DNA of 64,000 nt. It comes from Acholoe squamosa (taxonomy: Eukaryota; Annelida; Polychaeta; Phyllodocida; Polynoidae). The stretch is from the NCBI GenBank assembly GCA_949317995.1, contig OX439047.1, forward strand, positions 48,867,505 through 48,931,504, written 5' to 3'. A program made the position numbers and the translations under genes. Position 1 is the first letter of the stretch; each line of letters opens with the position of its first letter. The notes beneath the pieces are model-generated. The model saw nothing but the letters and a program-made list of their open reading frames with translations, ran no database searches and had not been told where the DNA came from. Below, one piece after another: positions 52,862 through 64,000 of this stretch.

Positions 52862-53225
52862 TGTAATGGTTCGTATTGACTTATATGTTGGGTGGCTCTT
52901 TGGCTCGCTTACCACTAGATGTACCAACACAACACGAGTAGTTCGGGTTGGGCAAAGCCCCAGAAACCCCTACCTCTCGGGTAGGACTTTATTAGATCTC
53001 TTTGATAACAAAGTACTAGCGTCTGGACTGGACCATGTCCAGTCCCCTTCTGCCGCTCGTCCGGCTCCTTAGTAGGAGCTGGACGCGAGGCATGGTGCTG
53101 CCCCCTCTTGTACCAACGAGGTATCGCAAAGCGACACCTAGCTAGCATAGAAGGAACAAGCACCACACGAACACGTCTCTCGGATGAACGGCACTAATAT
53201 ATATACAATGATGCCGGCCCCTACA
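52862..53225 (-). repeat. 5' LTR of the Gypsy element
   Basis: 364 bp, TGTAGGGG...CCATTACA in element orientation. A TATATATAT stretch (53197-53206) lies close to its start and AATAAA (complement of 52988-52993) follows, so U3 is very short, which is common in Gypsy LTRs. Identical to the other LTR. Confidence 0.97.
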
Positions 53226-53229
53226 AATG

Positions 53230-54407
53230 TATGTATTATGCTGACACCTCTATCTCTCCCAGTGACCACCCCCCCCCCCTCATTAGCATTAGGAGACATG
53301 ACTTTACATGCCCCTTATGGTGTGTCATTAGTAGAGGCCCACATTGACCACCACGCCTCCTAGTGGTAATAAGGCTGATTAGAACAGTATTAACAAATGT
53401 CCCACGCCCCCCCCCCCTCCTTCGAGTCCTGATACGCTCCATTACTTCCATACTAAGCATCTTAATTAATACATCAATTCAACCGTGACGACCCCATCCT
53501 CTTGCATGACGCCCTGGCCTGCCCCCCCTCCAAATCTAGGTCGCTATATACATGAGCATAAAATATGGGTTTCTTAATTATGACGTTTTTCTACATTTCT
53601 TGATAGTAATACGAGCGTCATAATAATAGCATGATATCATGTGTCGTTGCACATCTGCGCCCTCGCTGCCGCCTGGATGTTTTGACATATGTGAATTAGA
53701 ATTATTTGTAATAAATAGCTGAAGATATAAATATATAGGACCAACTCACCAAAAGAGATAAAAAAAAATTGACTGAGTGGCATACATGCAATATCTCAAA
53801 GGGTGATTTCCCATGTCATAAAATATATATGAGATTGAATCAGTAACCCTGGGAAATGACACACAAGGACGTTTAAAGGACCCTCATATGTACAATGGGC
53901 CTATTTACTTTGGCAATTTCTTGTTGCCGGGTCAGCACATTAAGATGGATAAAGGAAAAACAGCCCATACAGTGTGTGAGTGCTGCCAGGCGGATAAGAA
54001 CCAATATTTGGATATATAAATGACACCTTCACAGGCCTGCCTCAAGGCTTAAGTTAAATTGTGGTTGGGGAATACTGGCATGCACAGAAAGGAGGCCAAG
54101 GTCATTATAGAGGTCATAGAGAAGGGGTCATAGAGGACAAAAGGTGTCACATGGGATAGGGCATTGATAAGGTGGGTGGGTGGGTTTGGAGCTGGGGTGT
54201 AGTACCGGAGAAAAGGGCGTAGCCCGAAGGGGGGGGAGAGGCTAGATTATTGGGATAGCAGGTGTCACATGGTTCCGGGATGGCTTATATTTCAATGTAT
54301 TATGACGGATTTTATGGACTTAAATGCATAATGAGGGCAGCTATTCAAAGCTAATAGAAACCTCAATGTGTAGTCAACCTTGTAGCCTTGGGCAGCAACT
54401 CTCCATT
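53230..54407. other. Right flank of the retrotransposon, no gene seen
   Basis: AT-rich, with C runs at 53269-53279 and 53407-53416. Starts with AATG, the second target-site copy. Confidence 0.45.
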
Positions 54408-54625
54408 TGATGGGTATGGACCAATAAATTCGACATGGTGACATGGGCCTTAGTGACATGAGGCAAAACCATTAGTGACATGACACAGGTGCTTTCTTAA
54501 ATTTGACATGGGACATGATAGGCTCTTAGAGGTGACATGGGACATGGGGATTTAAGTGGTAAGTGCCATGATCATTTTTAAAATCGACATGTGACATGGG
54601 GAACCCCCCATCCACACACCCCCCC
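54408..54625. repeat. Left arm of a long-range inverted repeat (GACATG words)
   Basis: A stretch of GACATG(GG)-rich words (GGTGACATGGGACATGGGGA, TTAAGTGG) that is the imperfect reverse complement of 57716-57975. Confidence 0.7.
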
Positions 54626-54724
54626 CCCCCTTTGTGTATACTCTGCACTGCGAATCAAGATAAACTGCTTTTAGGCAATATCTGTTTCCCGGCTTTATTG
54701 TGTAGTGGTCAGTGGAAAATGTCA

Positions 54725-54796
54725 TGGAGAAACCAGGACTCAAACCCGGGACCCTCCAACTTCGATGCGGCTGCTCTACCTCTGAGCTACTCCCCC
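54725..54796 (-). repeat. tRNA-like sequence, probably a SINE head
   Basis: 72 nt with A box TAGCTCAGAGGTAGAGC and B box GGTTTGAGTCC. Acceptor (GGGGGAG/TTTCTCC), D and T stems can pair, with discriminator A. The anticodon stem (GCCGC/TTGGA) pairs badly, so a working tRNA is unlikely. If read anyway the anticodon would be CGA. Confidence 0.55.
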
Positions 54797-54825
54797 TGGC
54801 CTGACATTCTCTACCTTCCAACTAC

Positions 54826-57715
54826 ACCTGGATCGGTATGATACACACACTAGGGGGCAGTGATTACCTGGCACCGAGCTCTCTAGAGATCCCCCTCGCG
54901 AGGCGCGACCACTCGGTATCTTCACCAAGTATAGGGAATTACTGCCCCTACACTCCTCCCCATCAGCTTCAACCACCATCCACTAACACCAGGCATTCCC
55001 CCTCAATCCAGTTACCTGGGAGTTGAGGCTTTATCAAGCAGTGTTGGGGCACTCCTGACTTCCCAGTGGATGTACCGGTACAAGTACCGGATTGGTCGAA
55101 GTGTCATCTGTGACCAATCACTGTCTTCAGCATCATCGACCGTGGACAATTTAATACACAATCAAACTGGAAACACCTCTCAGCATTTATAGAGACACCA
55201 AGCGTCCCACACATCACGTGTCGTGACGTCATCAGACACCAAAAGTCGTCTGCCGGACGTGTCACATGACCGGTTTCAGCCAATGGGAACAAAAGCAATG
55301 GCACCTCCCTTCTCGCCAATATGGGGTCATTTTGAGGGTTAGATTACAAGAGCGCGAGACTGGGCGAGACCTTGGCACGTGGTATAACAAAGACACCTTT
55401 GTTATATAACGAGAGTATTGTTAATTCATTGAAATAAAGAAATAAAAAAAAACACTTAGAGTTGTGTGTGAACAGAGGTCCATGGTGTGTGGGTGTGGTC
55501 TGGTCGTGCAGTACAGGGGTATGGAGTGAATCTGATCTAACTGTGGGCACTACTGCCTCAAGCTTATTTCACCATAATAGACAAATTGTGTTGTGTTGGT
55601 GCCCTGGCCGTACTTGTTGTTCTTTTGTGCCAATTTAGATGGATGCTTTTGTTGTGTTCCATCCTTTCTGTGCTTGTTTTATGAGTATGTGGGGTGAGGG
55701 AGGGGGTTCGGTTGTCTGTGCTCTTCTCCTCGTTTCCTGTGCACTGTAAATCTCTCTATATCATTAGTTTAGAAGCTGTTTTCCCCACCTGTGCCATAAA
55801 TGGATCATGACACAAAACTTCACTCGGTCTAATTAAATATTGTATGGGACGAGGCCTAGTGAACAAACTGTAAAACACGCACATGTGGTGCAGGTCAAAG
55901 AAATGTATTTTCGGGTTACGTGGCCCTATCTATGGCACTTTTTTGTCACAATTTTAAATTATGCCTTTTAGGTCATATTTTTCGTGATTTTCCCATTCAA
56001 GTGACTCACTGTCATGACTTGCAAGTCATCGGCATAGAGTTGATTTTAGGGCCATTGTCAGGTAATTAAGGAGGGGGAAATCATTTCAATCAAATGACGA
56101 CCTAGCTAGCCTAGATTTTCTAACCAAATACCCTGAAACACAGCTTAATCTTGGCCTTCGATACCAGCCAGACATGATCAGCTGTATTGTGTATGGGGTT
56201 ATAAAAACCTGTTATCCGTGACGTGCATGTTTCAATTAAACCCCATTATAATACTGAATTCTTAATAGAAATTGAAGCTTGCATGACATATAAGGTTTCT
56301 CCGCCACCACATCTATAGCTTTTTACACCCATGAGTTAATCATATGAACGCTATAGTATGAGTGTAAAGGCCCGGGGGGGCACTTCAATTTTTTTATACA
56401 GGTGTGAGGCTGAACCTACGACAACCCTTACCCTTTCTAGGGCATCCGTTCGTGGCTTTTTTCTTTAAAATGTTCCCCGATGAATGTAGCCGTAGAACCC
56501 CTCTAGTTTCACCAATGTCATGATGATCAAATCAGACGGACGGGTTCCTTTAGAAAGATTGTTGTAAAACCACGAGTGTAAACATATTTCATATTGCACC
56601 AGTACACTGCTGAATGAAGCACACTCGAGATATATTGCACATGTAATTGCCGCAGGGGTTTTAGGCGGGGGTTGGGCAAATTCACCAACCCTTGGAGAAA
56701 TATCTAGCAATGATTAACTAAACAGAAATAAGGTATAGTTTACTCTGGTGTGCTTGTTAATAGTTATACAGAAATATAAAACTTTACCAAAACAAATAAT
56801 AATTCACTATGATGGTACTATCATGAGGAGAAAAGAAAACTGTATGCTCTACTCAACAGTAGATCAGGAACAGAATAGCATTTCTGAACGCACTTTCCCT
56901 CACGAAATGTGCATAGCCATCCTCTATGCATGTGTCCTGAGGCCTCTCTATTAAACTGCCCAAGGACACTCACACTCTCATTTACCACTGAGATAGTGGA
57001 TCTCTGTGGGGCCATTCGGGACGCTATACTTTACACGTGGGCTGCCCTGGATGAGGCATGCAGGGTGTCTATGACAGGTATGTTACACCTTGGGTGCATT
57101 AGGTTCTGACAGCAGCCCCACAGGTGGCCATGTGGTCAGTGTTACTGACAGTGTCAGTGACAGCTCAAGGGCCATGTCAGGGCTGCAGGAGGAGATAAGT
57201 TAATCTCCTCCAGTAGGGATAAATTTCAGCCTTCCTATGATGCCTACTTCAGGGTATTTAGGAGTTCATTATTCATTTTCATGTACATATTTATCATTTC
57301 CAGTAGCATTGGACACTGCAACATTTTCAGATTATGGAATATGTTATCCTCATTTCGTACGGAAGAAATGCACTGAACGTACCAATTATAGGCCTACCAG
57401 CGCAGCTGTAGAGCTAATTGGAGCTCACATAAGAGAAATGTCGAACTCCTTGGAATGTATATAGTATCATACTACATACCATGTATCTCTAATTTAAAAG
57501 CCATCTATAACAGGATGGTATCTAGATTACAACATGGAACACACTCTGCTAGTCATTTCTCAGACCCTACGAGTGGCTTACTCACTGTGGCCATAGACCT
57601 TGTATGGGGGTTTCCGCTACGATTTGGTGAGGGCTCACTCGTAGCTTTGAGAAATGACTTCCAGAGACACTTGATCCCAATGACTATCGTTACATTTGCG
57701 CTTACTGACTATAGG
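54826..57715. other. Spacer between the inverted arms, no firm gene
   Basis: AT-rich. A stretch at 56960-57080 ending MTG|GTATGT (with DLCGAIRDAILYTWAALDEA) could be an exon of an unknown gene but has no family match. A small hairpin with GTCATTTCTCA arms lies at 57554-57651. Confidence 0.4.
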
Positions 57716-57975
57716 GGGGGGTGTGGATGGGGGGTCCCCCATGTCACATGTCAATTTTAAGAAATGGTTATGTCACATGTCACTTAAATCCTCATGTCCC
57801 ATGTCACCGCTAAGAACCTCTCATGTCACATGTCGATTTTAAGAAATGGTTATGTCACATGTCACTTAAATCCCCATGTCCCATGTCACCTCTAAGAACC
57901 TCTCATGTCACATGTCGATTTTAAGAAATTGCCATGTCACCATGTCAAATTTAGTGGTCCACACCCATTATAGGG
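57716..57975. repeat. Right arm of the inverted repeat; ~82-bp tandem units
   Basis: About 2.7 tandem units of ATGTCACATGTCGATTTTAA-GAAATGGTTATGTCACATGT-CACTTAAATCCCCATGTCCC..., reverse complement of the arm at 54408-54625. Confidence 0.75.
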
Positions 57976-59749
57976 TCCCGGTATAGGGTCCATTTAAAAC
58001 TCTATGATGTTGACCTATGACCTTGAAATATGCATGTACAAAGCGATTTATTATTAATTTCCCTGTAACTCCACCTTGAAAAGTGCAAGAACACCTTCTT
58101 TGAACGCCCCTCACCTTTCATGGCCCTGGCACATTTTCACACTCAATTTCCTAGGATAAACACCAGGCAGTGCTACTGGTTCTGAGACCGTCACACATAA
58201 CCCTGTCTGCTGATGGGACATGACGGGTCAGGACGTATGTTATGGCTCCTCTGACCACTTCCTGCCATGGGAACACGCACTTAAAGCTTGGCACAGCGTG
58301 GGAAGCTAATTTAAAGTTGCTTGAAGTATATAGATAAGTGTCATCTATGGGTGGAGGACACAATGCAGTAGCAGGAAGAAAAAGTGGCTTAACCCTTGTT
58401 CATGCTACAGCAGTATAGTATTGCCTGAAAAGTTTCGATAGATTGAATTCGGGTAAGGGGAATGGGGGCCTACTTGTCACATTGGTATTTAAACCATGGT
58501 CACACCTTAGAACAAAAGAATTTCACTCTCAATATATCACGTAACCTGTTGTATAGAAATGTCTCCCATATACACTAGGTGTGACAAACCTGGACCGTGG
58601 TTTAAAGCAGATATATCATGACATGGGTCTAAGTGGGTTACGTAATATATACCCGCTGTGTACATCAATTTACCCAATGAAGTAAACTGGAATCCGGACT
58701 GGAATTTTGCATTTGTCCCCTTTTTCTCTGATTTCCCTAGTACAAGAAAGACGTCATTCAAGTCTAAGGTTATACATTGATTTCTATTTTGAGTGCATTA
58801 TGTAATCAACTTGAGTAATCATTTTTTGCTCTACACCCACTTTCATATGCAGCACATATGCAGTCCAATTATTGCAATGTTGAGGGGCAATGTGTCATTG
58901 TGCATTATTATTTGGGTAAATTGTATGATTAGGTTAATAGGATTTAAATTGCTAAACAATACCTAAACATAATTTGATTAATCCAAATCTCAAAAAGCAG
59001 CCGCCATCGTTCTCATTAAGTCACGTGACGTCACACGAGATCAGACGTGATTTGTTTGTTTATTAAACACTCTCCAGACGTAGAATTAATGGCTCGTTAC
59101 GTGGGCCATGCATGCACGCCTGTACATCTGGAGTGCTGTTACCAGGTGGATAAGCATGGAGAGTAGTTATTTCACCTTTAATGTCTCCGACCCAGGGAAA
59201 CACAAATCCGGCTGCATGGTCCCAGGTGTGTTAATTACCCAAACCCCAGGGATGTGTAATTGAGAAAGCAATCAGGTGTAGCCATAGCAACGATAAGGAT
59301 GCATGGGCTCTCCCTATCCCTGGAGAACATAGGGATGACCAGAGAGATTATGAAAAAAAAATGTTGTAATCTCCCTGAAATGAATAACGGTAATCAAATG
59401 CCACGAAGCCTGTTTGGATTAATAGATGTGTCTTGCAGTACAAGTATATTAATCATTAGGGCCTTAGGTTTTTACTAGTAGTCAATTTCAAACCAGATCA
59501 TCTACCAAAACACATCATCTACTTATATTGCACAAACTGAGACCAGAGGAAATTGCTTGTGTTTATGCTTCATATTCGTAAGGTGTTGAGGCTGCATTGG
59601 CAGGACTTAAAATGTAAACTGAAATAAGCTCGGGTCATAGGCGGACTCTACTGGTGGGCACCACTCATAAACCACAATCTCCTTGAGAAATCCAACTTTT
59701 AAGGAGCATAGAAACTGGCCAGTCATAATTGTGGGTAAGAATTGTCTCT
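57976..59749. other. No gene seen
   Basis: AT-rich spacer with a CACGTGACGTCAC site at 59022-59034. The 70-codon frame on the minus strand at 58151-58363 has no recognisable motif. Confidence 0.4.
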
Positions 59750-59752
59750 TTA

Positions 59753-60126
59753 GGCCACTCAAAAAAAATGTTTCTCAACACCAAGTCATAAAAAAAGTGA
59801 TGAGGGAGGATTTTAGTTCTTTTTTTTTCCTTTAGCATTTCATTAGGGCTTGAATGCATCGCGGACGCTTGCGAACAGCAGTATGCATTTTAAATGGAAA
59901 GTTATCATTGAAATTATAAAAGTCCGATAATGTCTATTATTGATAGCTAGCTGCATTCCCTGGGCCATAATCTTTCATTTGGTACCAAACTTGACTACTT
60001 TTGCTCATTTCTGGTACATTTTTTCTCAGAAAATTCTCTTTAAACAAGGAAATTCTCAAATGACGATTTTTCTGACGAGGGTGGCGATGAGAAACAAGTT
60101 TTTTGTTGTTGTTTTTTTGAGTGACC
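59753..60126. mobile_element. MITE B, TTA target duplication
   Basis: 374 bp with ends GGCCACTCAAAAAAA and GGTCACTCAAAAAAA (complement), flanked by TTA at 59750-59752 and 60127-60129, which fits the PIF/Harbinger group. A subterminal GTTTCTCA..CC is also inverted. Diverged copy at 29013-29351. Confidence 0.75.
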
Positions 60127-60129
60127 TTA

Positions 60130-61892
60130 GGAAGGAGCATGCATATCCAGAGACACACCGTGGAGGATGAACCACCAATCCTCATAACAGGGACTTTGGT
60201 CCATATTCTATAGTTAGGAACATATATTACAAGCTGTAAGGTCAACTTAGCCTGGACATCAATAGCATCATGAATGGTATATAAATCTACAGTTGGAATA
60301 ACGATCAAAATAGACAAGGCTAAAACTGGGTTAATGTACCACTATGCAAACAAAACTGGCCAACAAATGCTGCCATCTGGCCTCCGACCAATACATCGCG
60401 TCATGAGATGTGACGTAGAGCTTGTGGATCATGTATCACTGTCACTATTGTCCCTATTGCCCAATGGCTTCAGATCACCTGTGAACTTTGATGATGGTGT
60501 GAGTACATTGGTATAGGTCCTTGCCAAGAATGAGTTTAATGGTGAAATCATAACACTTGATTGAGACCCAAATTTAAAAGCTTTAAATACAGTTAGGGTA
60601 TTAGCAAAGAGGATGACCTTAGAGACCTCTGATCGTAATCCTGACCTATATCGGCACTTATTTGAACAATCAGTCCGGCATCAGAAACTTTACCGTCTTT
60701 ATGCATTAACTCACAGCGGAAAATAATATGATATAATATATTATAGTATTACATAGATTTGGGAAGGTGAGATCCCTCGGTGGAGTTGCATGGTTAACAA
60801 TGGTATAAGTTATGTTGAATCAAGAAATTCTTGCATGCAAGGGCATCATAGTCCGAAAATGGCCCAAAATTGGTTCAATGGTTTATGGTAAGTTACTTCA
60901 TGCCTTTGGGTTACCTTTGATCCCTGACCTTGTTCACGATGTCTGTCATAGACGGGGTAGAGGGTAAGAGGATGCAGGTGAAGGCTATGGCCATTAGCTG
61001 GTCAGTAATCACCAGCAGTCCATACTCCTCCTCCTTCAGTTACATCTCACCACCCTGGATGTACTCCTCAACTAGTTACATGTTTACATCCTTACCAAAG
61101 TTACTTTAATTCCTGATAGCGATATCAACAAAGGAGCAAGTCAGGATGCACTATACTTCCAATGTCTAGAGCCTAGGTCACTGCCTCTCGATAGCTCGTA
61201 AAACCTTGCTTTATACCACACAGTTTTACTCCCCTATGCTGCTATGCGCCCTGTTCCTATGCTTTACACATGGTTTGGATCATGGCCTGCCGACAAGCAT
61301 CCCCCACCAAGCTCTTCAGTCTTGACTCGCCAACACAGAATGGAGGCAAGGCTCAACTGCTTTACTGAAAGGACCATCAAGGTTTGGGGTTTCAGAGCAG
61401 CTGTCCTCACTGGCACCTTAGTAGTATCTAACACGACCCAGGTTCTGCAGTAAATGTATAACTACTGAATGAGCAGCAAAAGCCCTTGACAAAGACCTAC
61501 CTCGGCAACTGTGAAACATTACCGTTATCTGGAAGGCCTGATGTGTGGGTCCACATGCTATCATCAGATGGAGATTGTATCATCAGATGGTGATACACAA
61601 GGAGGTTTGGGAATGAGGGTTGTGCTACAGGAATGAGGGTAAGGGTGTGAAGCCCGAGATGATAAAGAGATAGTGGAGTGCTCAAATAACTTTTGGATAC
61701 AGTAGTCGGAGAGATGACTAAATCATAAATGGCTACCCAAAAGATTATAAATGATTGACTGTGCTATAAAATGATACACACACAGAGGTGAGTGTAATAT
61801 CCCAGAGATACGGAAAATAGAATGGTGCTTTTCCATATGCTGAGCAATGTTACCATGTACTGAGTTATTCCAGACTTGTTGCCGGCTCTGAG
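60130..61892. other. No gene seen
   Basis: AT-rich spacer. The minus-strand segment at about 60930-61050 reads EEYGLLVITDQLMAIAFTC and ends before a GTAACC, but an in-frame stop precedes it and I know no matching family. Confidence 0.4.
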
Positions 61893-61895
61893 TTA

Positions 61896-62117
61896 GGGAA
61901 TGGTCATTATTTATCAACAGGGGGTGATGGTGGGTTTTTATGCGTGGATGCAAGAAGGCAGTCAATTTTTTCTTTGCCCCCCCCCCCACCCGTGCTGAAG
62001 GCGCAGAGAATTATGGCGCCCCCCCCCCTTTGACCTATAGTAGCGCGCTGGCCTTTTTAGCTAAAAAGAGGGTAAATTTTTACGCCGCCCCCCCATTGAT
62101 AAAGAATGACCACTCCT
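61896..62117. mobile_element. MITE A, second copy
   Basis: 222 bp, left end GGGAATGGTCATTATTTATC, right end ATTGATAAAGAATGACCACTCC, flanked by TTA (61893-61895, 62118-62120). Long C runs inside, as in the copy at 32660-32982. Confidence 0.72.
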
Positions 62118-62120
62118 TTA

Positions 62121-63336
62121 CACAAAATGTTGTACGAGTTATGATGATGTACATTTGTATTCGGTTTTTCACCCGCCTTAGCATCAGTACAATCCTGTAC
62201 AGGCTACTCACTGCCCTTGCCCGTGTCTGGGCCCAACTGAAGGACTTGTGTGTATACACTTCCGATTGCATAACTTGAGCAGTTCCATGGTGCTACAGTA
62301 TGAGGCATATTAATAACAATAACTCACCTCCTGGGTAGGCCCATACTACACCTACCCCTCTATACCCACTTGTCAATACTTTAGATAACCTACTTCATGG
62401 GTGCGGTCTTTATCTACCAGGCCCTGGAGGATCCAGCCACTCACAGACCCTTCACACCAGTCTGCTGCATGCCTGCTACTGGAGGAGGATGGGTTTTTGT
62501 TGGTACAGAGATGAGTCAGCAGCAGCAGGAGACACACCTTTAGTCTTACACCCTGGAGGAGGGCGGAGGGGCCGGAAGGTCTATCATAAACCACACAATG
62601 TAGGTATGACTGCAGTGGAATGAGGATGGGATCTTGAGGGGGGTTCTGCTAGAGGGGTTCAGTAACCTTGAAACAACTACATGTATCGGTACTGTACACT
62701 AGGAAGAGTGGGGGACTAGAGCCAAGGCGTCTCACGAGCAGTCTGTTTCTGCTGTGTTATCGGTAGTGTTATTATTTTCTTTGAAGGGGCAGTTATCAGG
62801 TAATTCAGGTAAGTAGATTGGTCTTGAGGATGCAGGCGAGGATATCGTTGTGGAGCTTGATTATTTTAACCAGGAGTCTTTCTTTTTTTTTTAACTTTCA
62901 TGTGTGATACCCTCCAGCTCTTACTTTTTTATATTAGTGAGTTTTTTTTTGTGTGGCCCTCTGTCATGGATGAATGTCATTTCTCACGAATATTGAATAT
63001 AATGTATAGCATTTCTGTGTGGACAGATGGGATGTTCACACCCTGTGTAGTCATTATTGACGGGGTGTAAAAGTGACAAATAGTCACCTCTATATTATAC
63101 AGCCCATGGGAGGGGAATACCTAACGGGATTGGGTGCAGTGTCAGATTCCCTACTAATACACACCCTTGGGGCCTCTGTGCCTTACTATTTAACAGTCAC
63201 TACAGGTGGAAAGACATCCCCTGTATACAGGTCGGCCATAAAGATTAGAATTCTAAATGGAATTGTCATGATAAGATGGTGGGATTCAGAAATTTATGAT
63301 CGGACCAATGGGAGTCAGAACGACCTTAAAATTGAT
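62121..63336. other. No gene seen
   Basis: AT-rich spacer. Confidence 0.4.
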
Positions 63337-63338
63337 TA

Positions 63339-63630
63339 CCGTAATCTCTCGCGTATAAGGCGCACCTCGCGTATAAGGCGCACCTAGAGTTGAAGAATAT
63401 TGTCAAAAAAATCAAAAAATCATAACTTTGGTTCTATTGAATGGATTTTCAAAATTCAAAAAGCTATGTGTAGCTAGGGCCCCCCACACCCCCCTGAACC
63501 CCCCTATGTTATTTTCTGAGTTAGGGGGGAGTGTAGCATATCAAAATAAAGCTTTTGGTGTCCCCCTTGTGGATCCAGGAAGAACTAAAACCCCTCGTAT
63601 AAGACGCGCCTTATACGCGGGAGATTACGG
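63339..63630. mobile_element. MITE C, TA target duplication (Tc1/mariner-type)
   Basis: 292 bp with ends CCGTAATCTCTCGCGTATAA and its near-exact complement (one mismatch over about 26 bp), flanked by TA at 63337-63338 and 63631-63632. CGCGTATAAGGCGCACCT is tandemly doubled at the left end. Relatives at 33433-33646 and 34817-35344. Confidence 0.8.
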
Positions 63631-63632
63631 TA

Positions 63633-64000
63633 GGAACCTGATAAAATAACCTAAATAATGCAACAGCTAGTTTGGCCGGCCAGTAGGTCTATGTCAATTT
63701 AGGGATGCCCCTACATACTGTAGCATTTCTAGGAAATGTTGCCCTTGGTTGTAGCTCATATCTGTGTAGCCCACATCTCTGAGGGTTTATTAATGGTGTA
63801 TACGGCCCTTTTACCATGAACTGACACAGTCACCAACTGTGCACTCAAACACACAGTTTACACTGAGGCATGCTGGGAGGTGAGAGGTCAAACCCGAGTC
63901 ACAGTCTCACTGCAGGCGTTCGCCGCCAGAGGCGTTGAGGTCGGGTCAGGAGAAGGGGGGTGGGGAATGGCTACACGAGCCAATATTATTATCACACTCC
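63633..64000. other. Right edge, no gene seen
   Basis: Spacer; slightly GC-richer from 63840 on. Nothing recognised. Confidence 0.4.

Larger units (their letters stand above)
40387..53225 (-). mobile_element. 12.8-kb Ty3/Gypsy LTR retrotransposon with a third ORF
   Basis: Complete structure on the minus strand: 5' LTR (52862-53225), primer-binding site, gag, pol in -1 frame, ORF3, polypurine tract, 3' LTR (40387-40750), flanked by AATG (40383-40386 and 53226-53229). Domain order protease-RT-RNase H-integrase is that of Ty3/Gypsy. The two LTRs are identical over 364 bp, so the insertion is recent. At 12.8 kb it is longer than usual because of a 1028-codon gag frame and the 1169-codon ORF3. 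Confidence 0.95.

Noticed and set aside
54725..54796. Possible functional tRNA gene
   Set aside because: A and B boxes and the acceptor stem are good, but the anticodon stem does not pair properly, so I list it as a SINE-type tRNA relic.
56960..57080. Plus-strand segment ending in a GTATGT donor, with DLCGAIRDAILYTW
   Set aside because: Only weak exon signals and no partner exon found; mentioned in the spacer entry only.
60900..61060. Minus-strand segment with EEYGLLVITDQLMAIAFTC before a GT
   Set aside because: Looks somewhat like an exon, but an in-frame stop precedes it, no good acceptor is visible, and no family is recognised.

Overview
This is nuclear DNA of an invertebrate animal. The coding regions are split by GT-AG introns, the gene families are metazoan (a secreted matrix metalloproteinase, a rhodopsin-class receptor, a HIF-prolyl-hydroxylase-like protein), and the rest is mobile elements and minisatellites. 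The sequence alone does not fix the phylum. Nothing looks bacterial: there are no operons and no CRISPR arrays.

Left part (1-20.6 kb): a matrix metalloproteinase (MMP) gene on the minus strand can be assembled from nine exons, from a signal-peptide exon at 20416-20529 down to hemopexin exons at the left edge. All internal splice phases agree, and the 444 codons inside the window contain a signal peptide, propeptide, cysteine switch, RRKR site, catalytic zinc motif, Thr/Pro hinge and the start of a hemopexin domain. Its introns hold most of the local repeats: a 46-bp array, a 34-bp array, a 55-bp array that has copied the exon 2 splice donor, a (TA)n run, a decayed LINE interrupted by two inverted-repeat elements and a solo LTR, and a tyrosine-recombinase remnant between perfect 47-bp inverted repeats.

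Middle part (20.6-40.4 kb): a second LINE (about 21.67-24.37 kb, ending in poly-A); a single-exon receptor gene on the plus strand (25352-27214) with a 12-residue coding repeat in its third intracellular loop; a composite tRNA-SINE/hairpin element at 30200-31120, an inverted relative of the copy at 18956-19781; several MITE families; a 52-bp and an 84-bp array; and, on the minus strand, an EGLN-like protein (36494-37582) that keeps the distal His and the 2-oxoglutarate Arg but seems to have lost the HxD iron ligands.

Right part: a 12.8-kb Ty3/Gypsy-type LTR retrotransposon on the minus strand (40387-53225). It has two identical 364-bp LTRs, a 4-bp target duplication, a primer-binding site fitting tRNA-His, a polypurine tract, gag with a long coiled coil, pol in the -1 frame, and in the env position a 1169-codon ORF of unknown function with two atypical zinc fingers and no obvious membrane segment. 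This third ORF is the best candidate here for something undescribed. From 53.2 kb to the end I find only repeats and MITEs and no gene I can defend.
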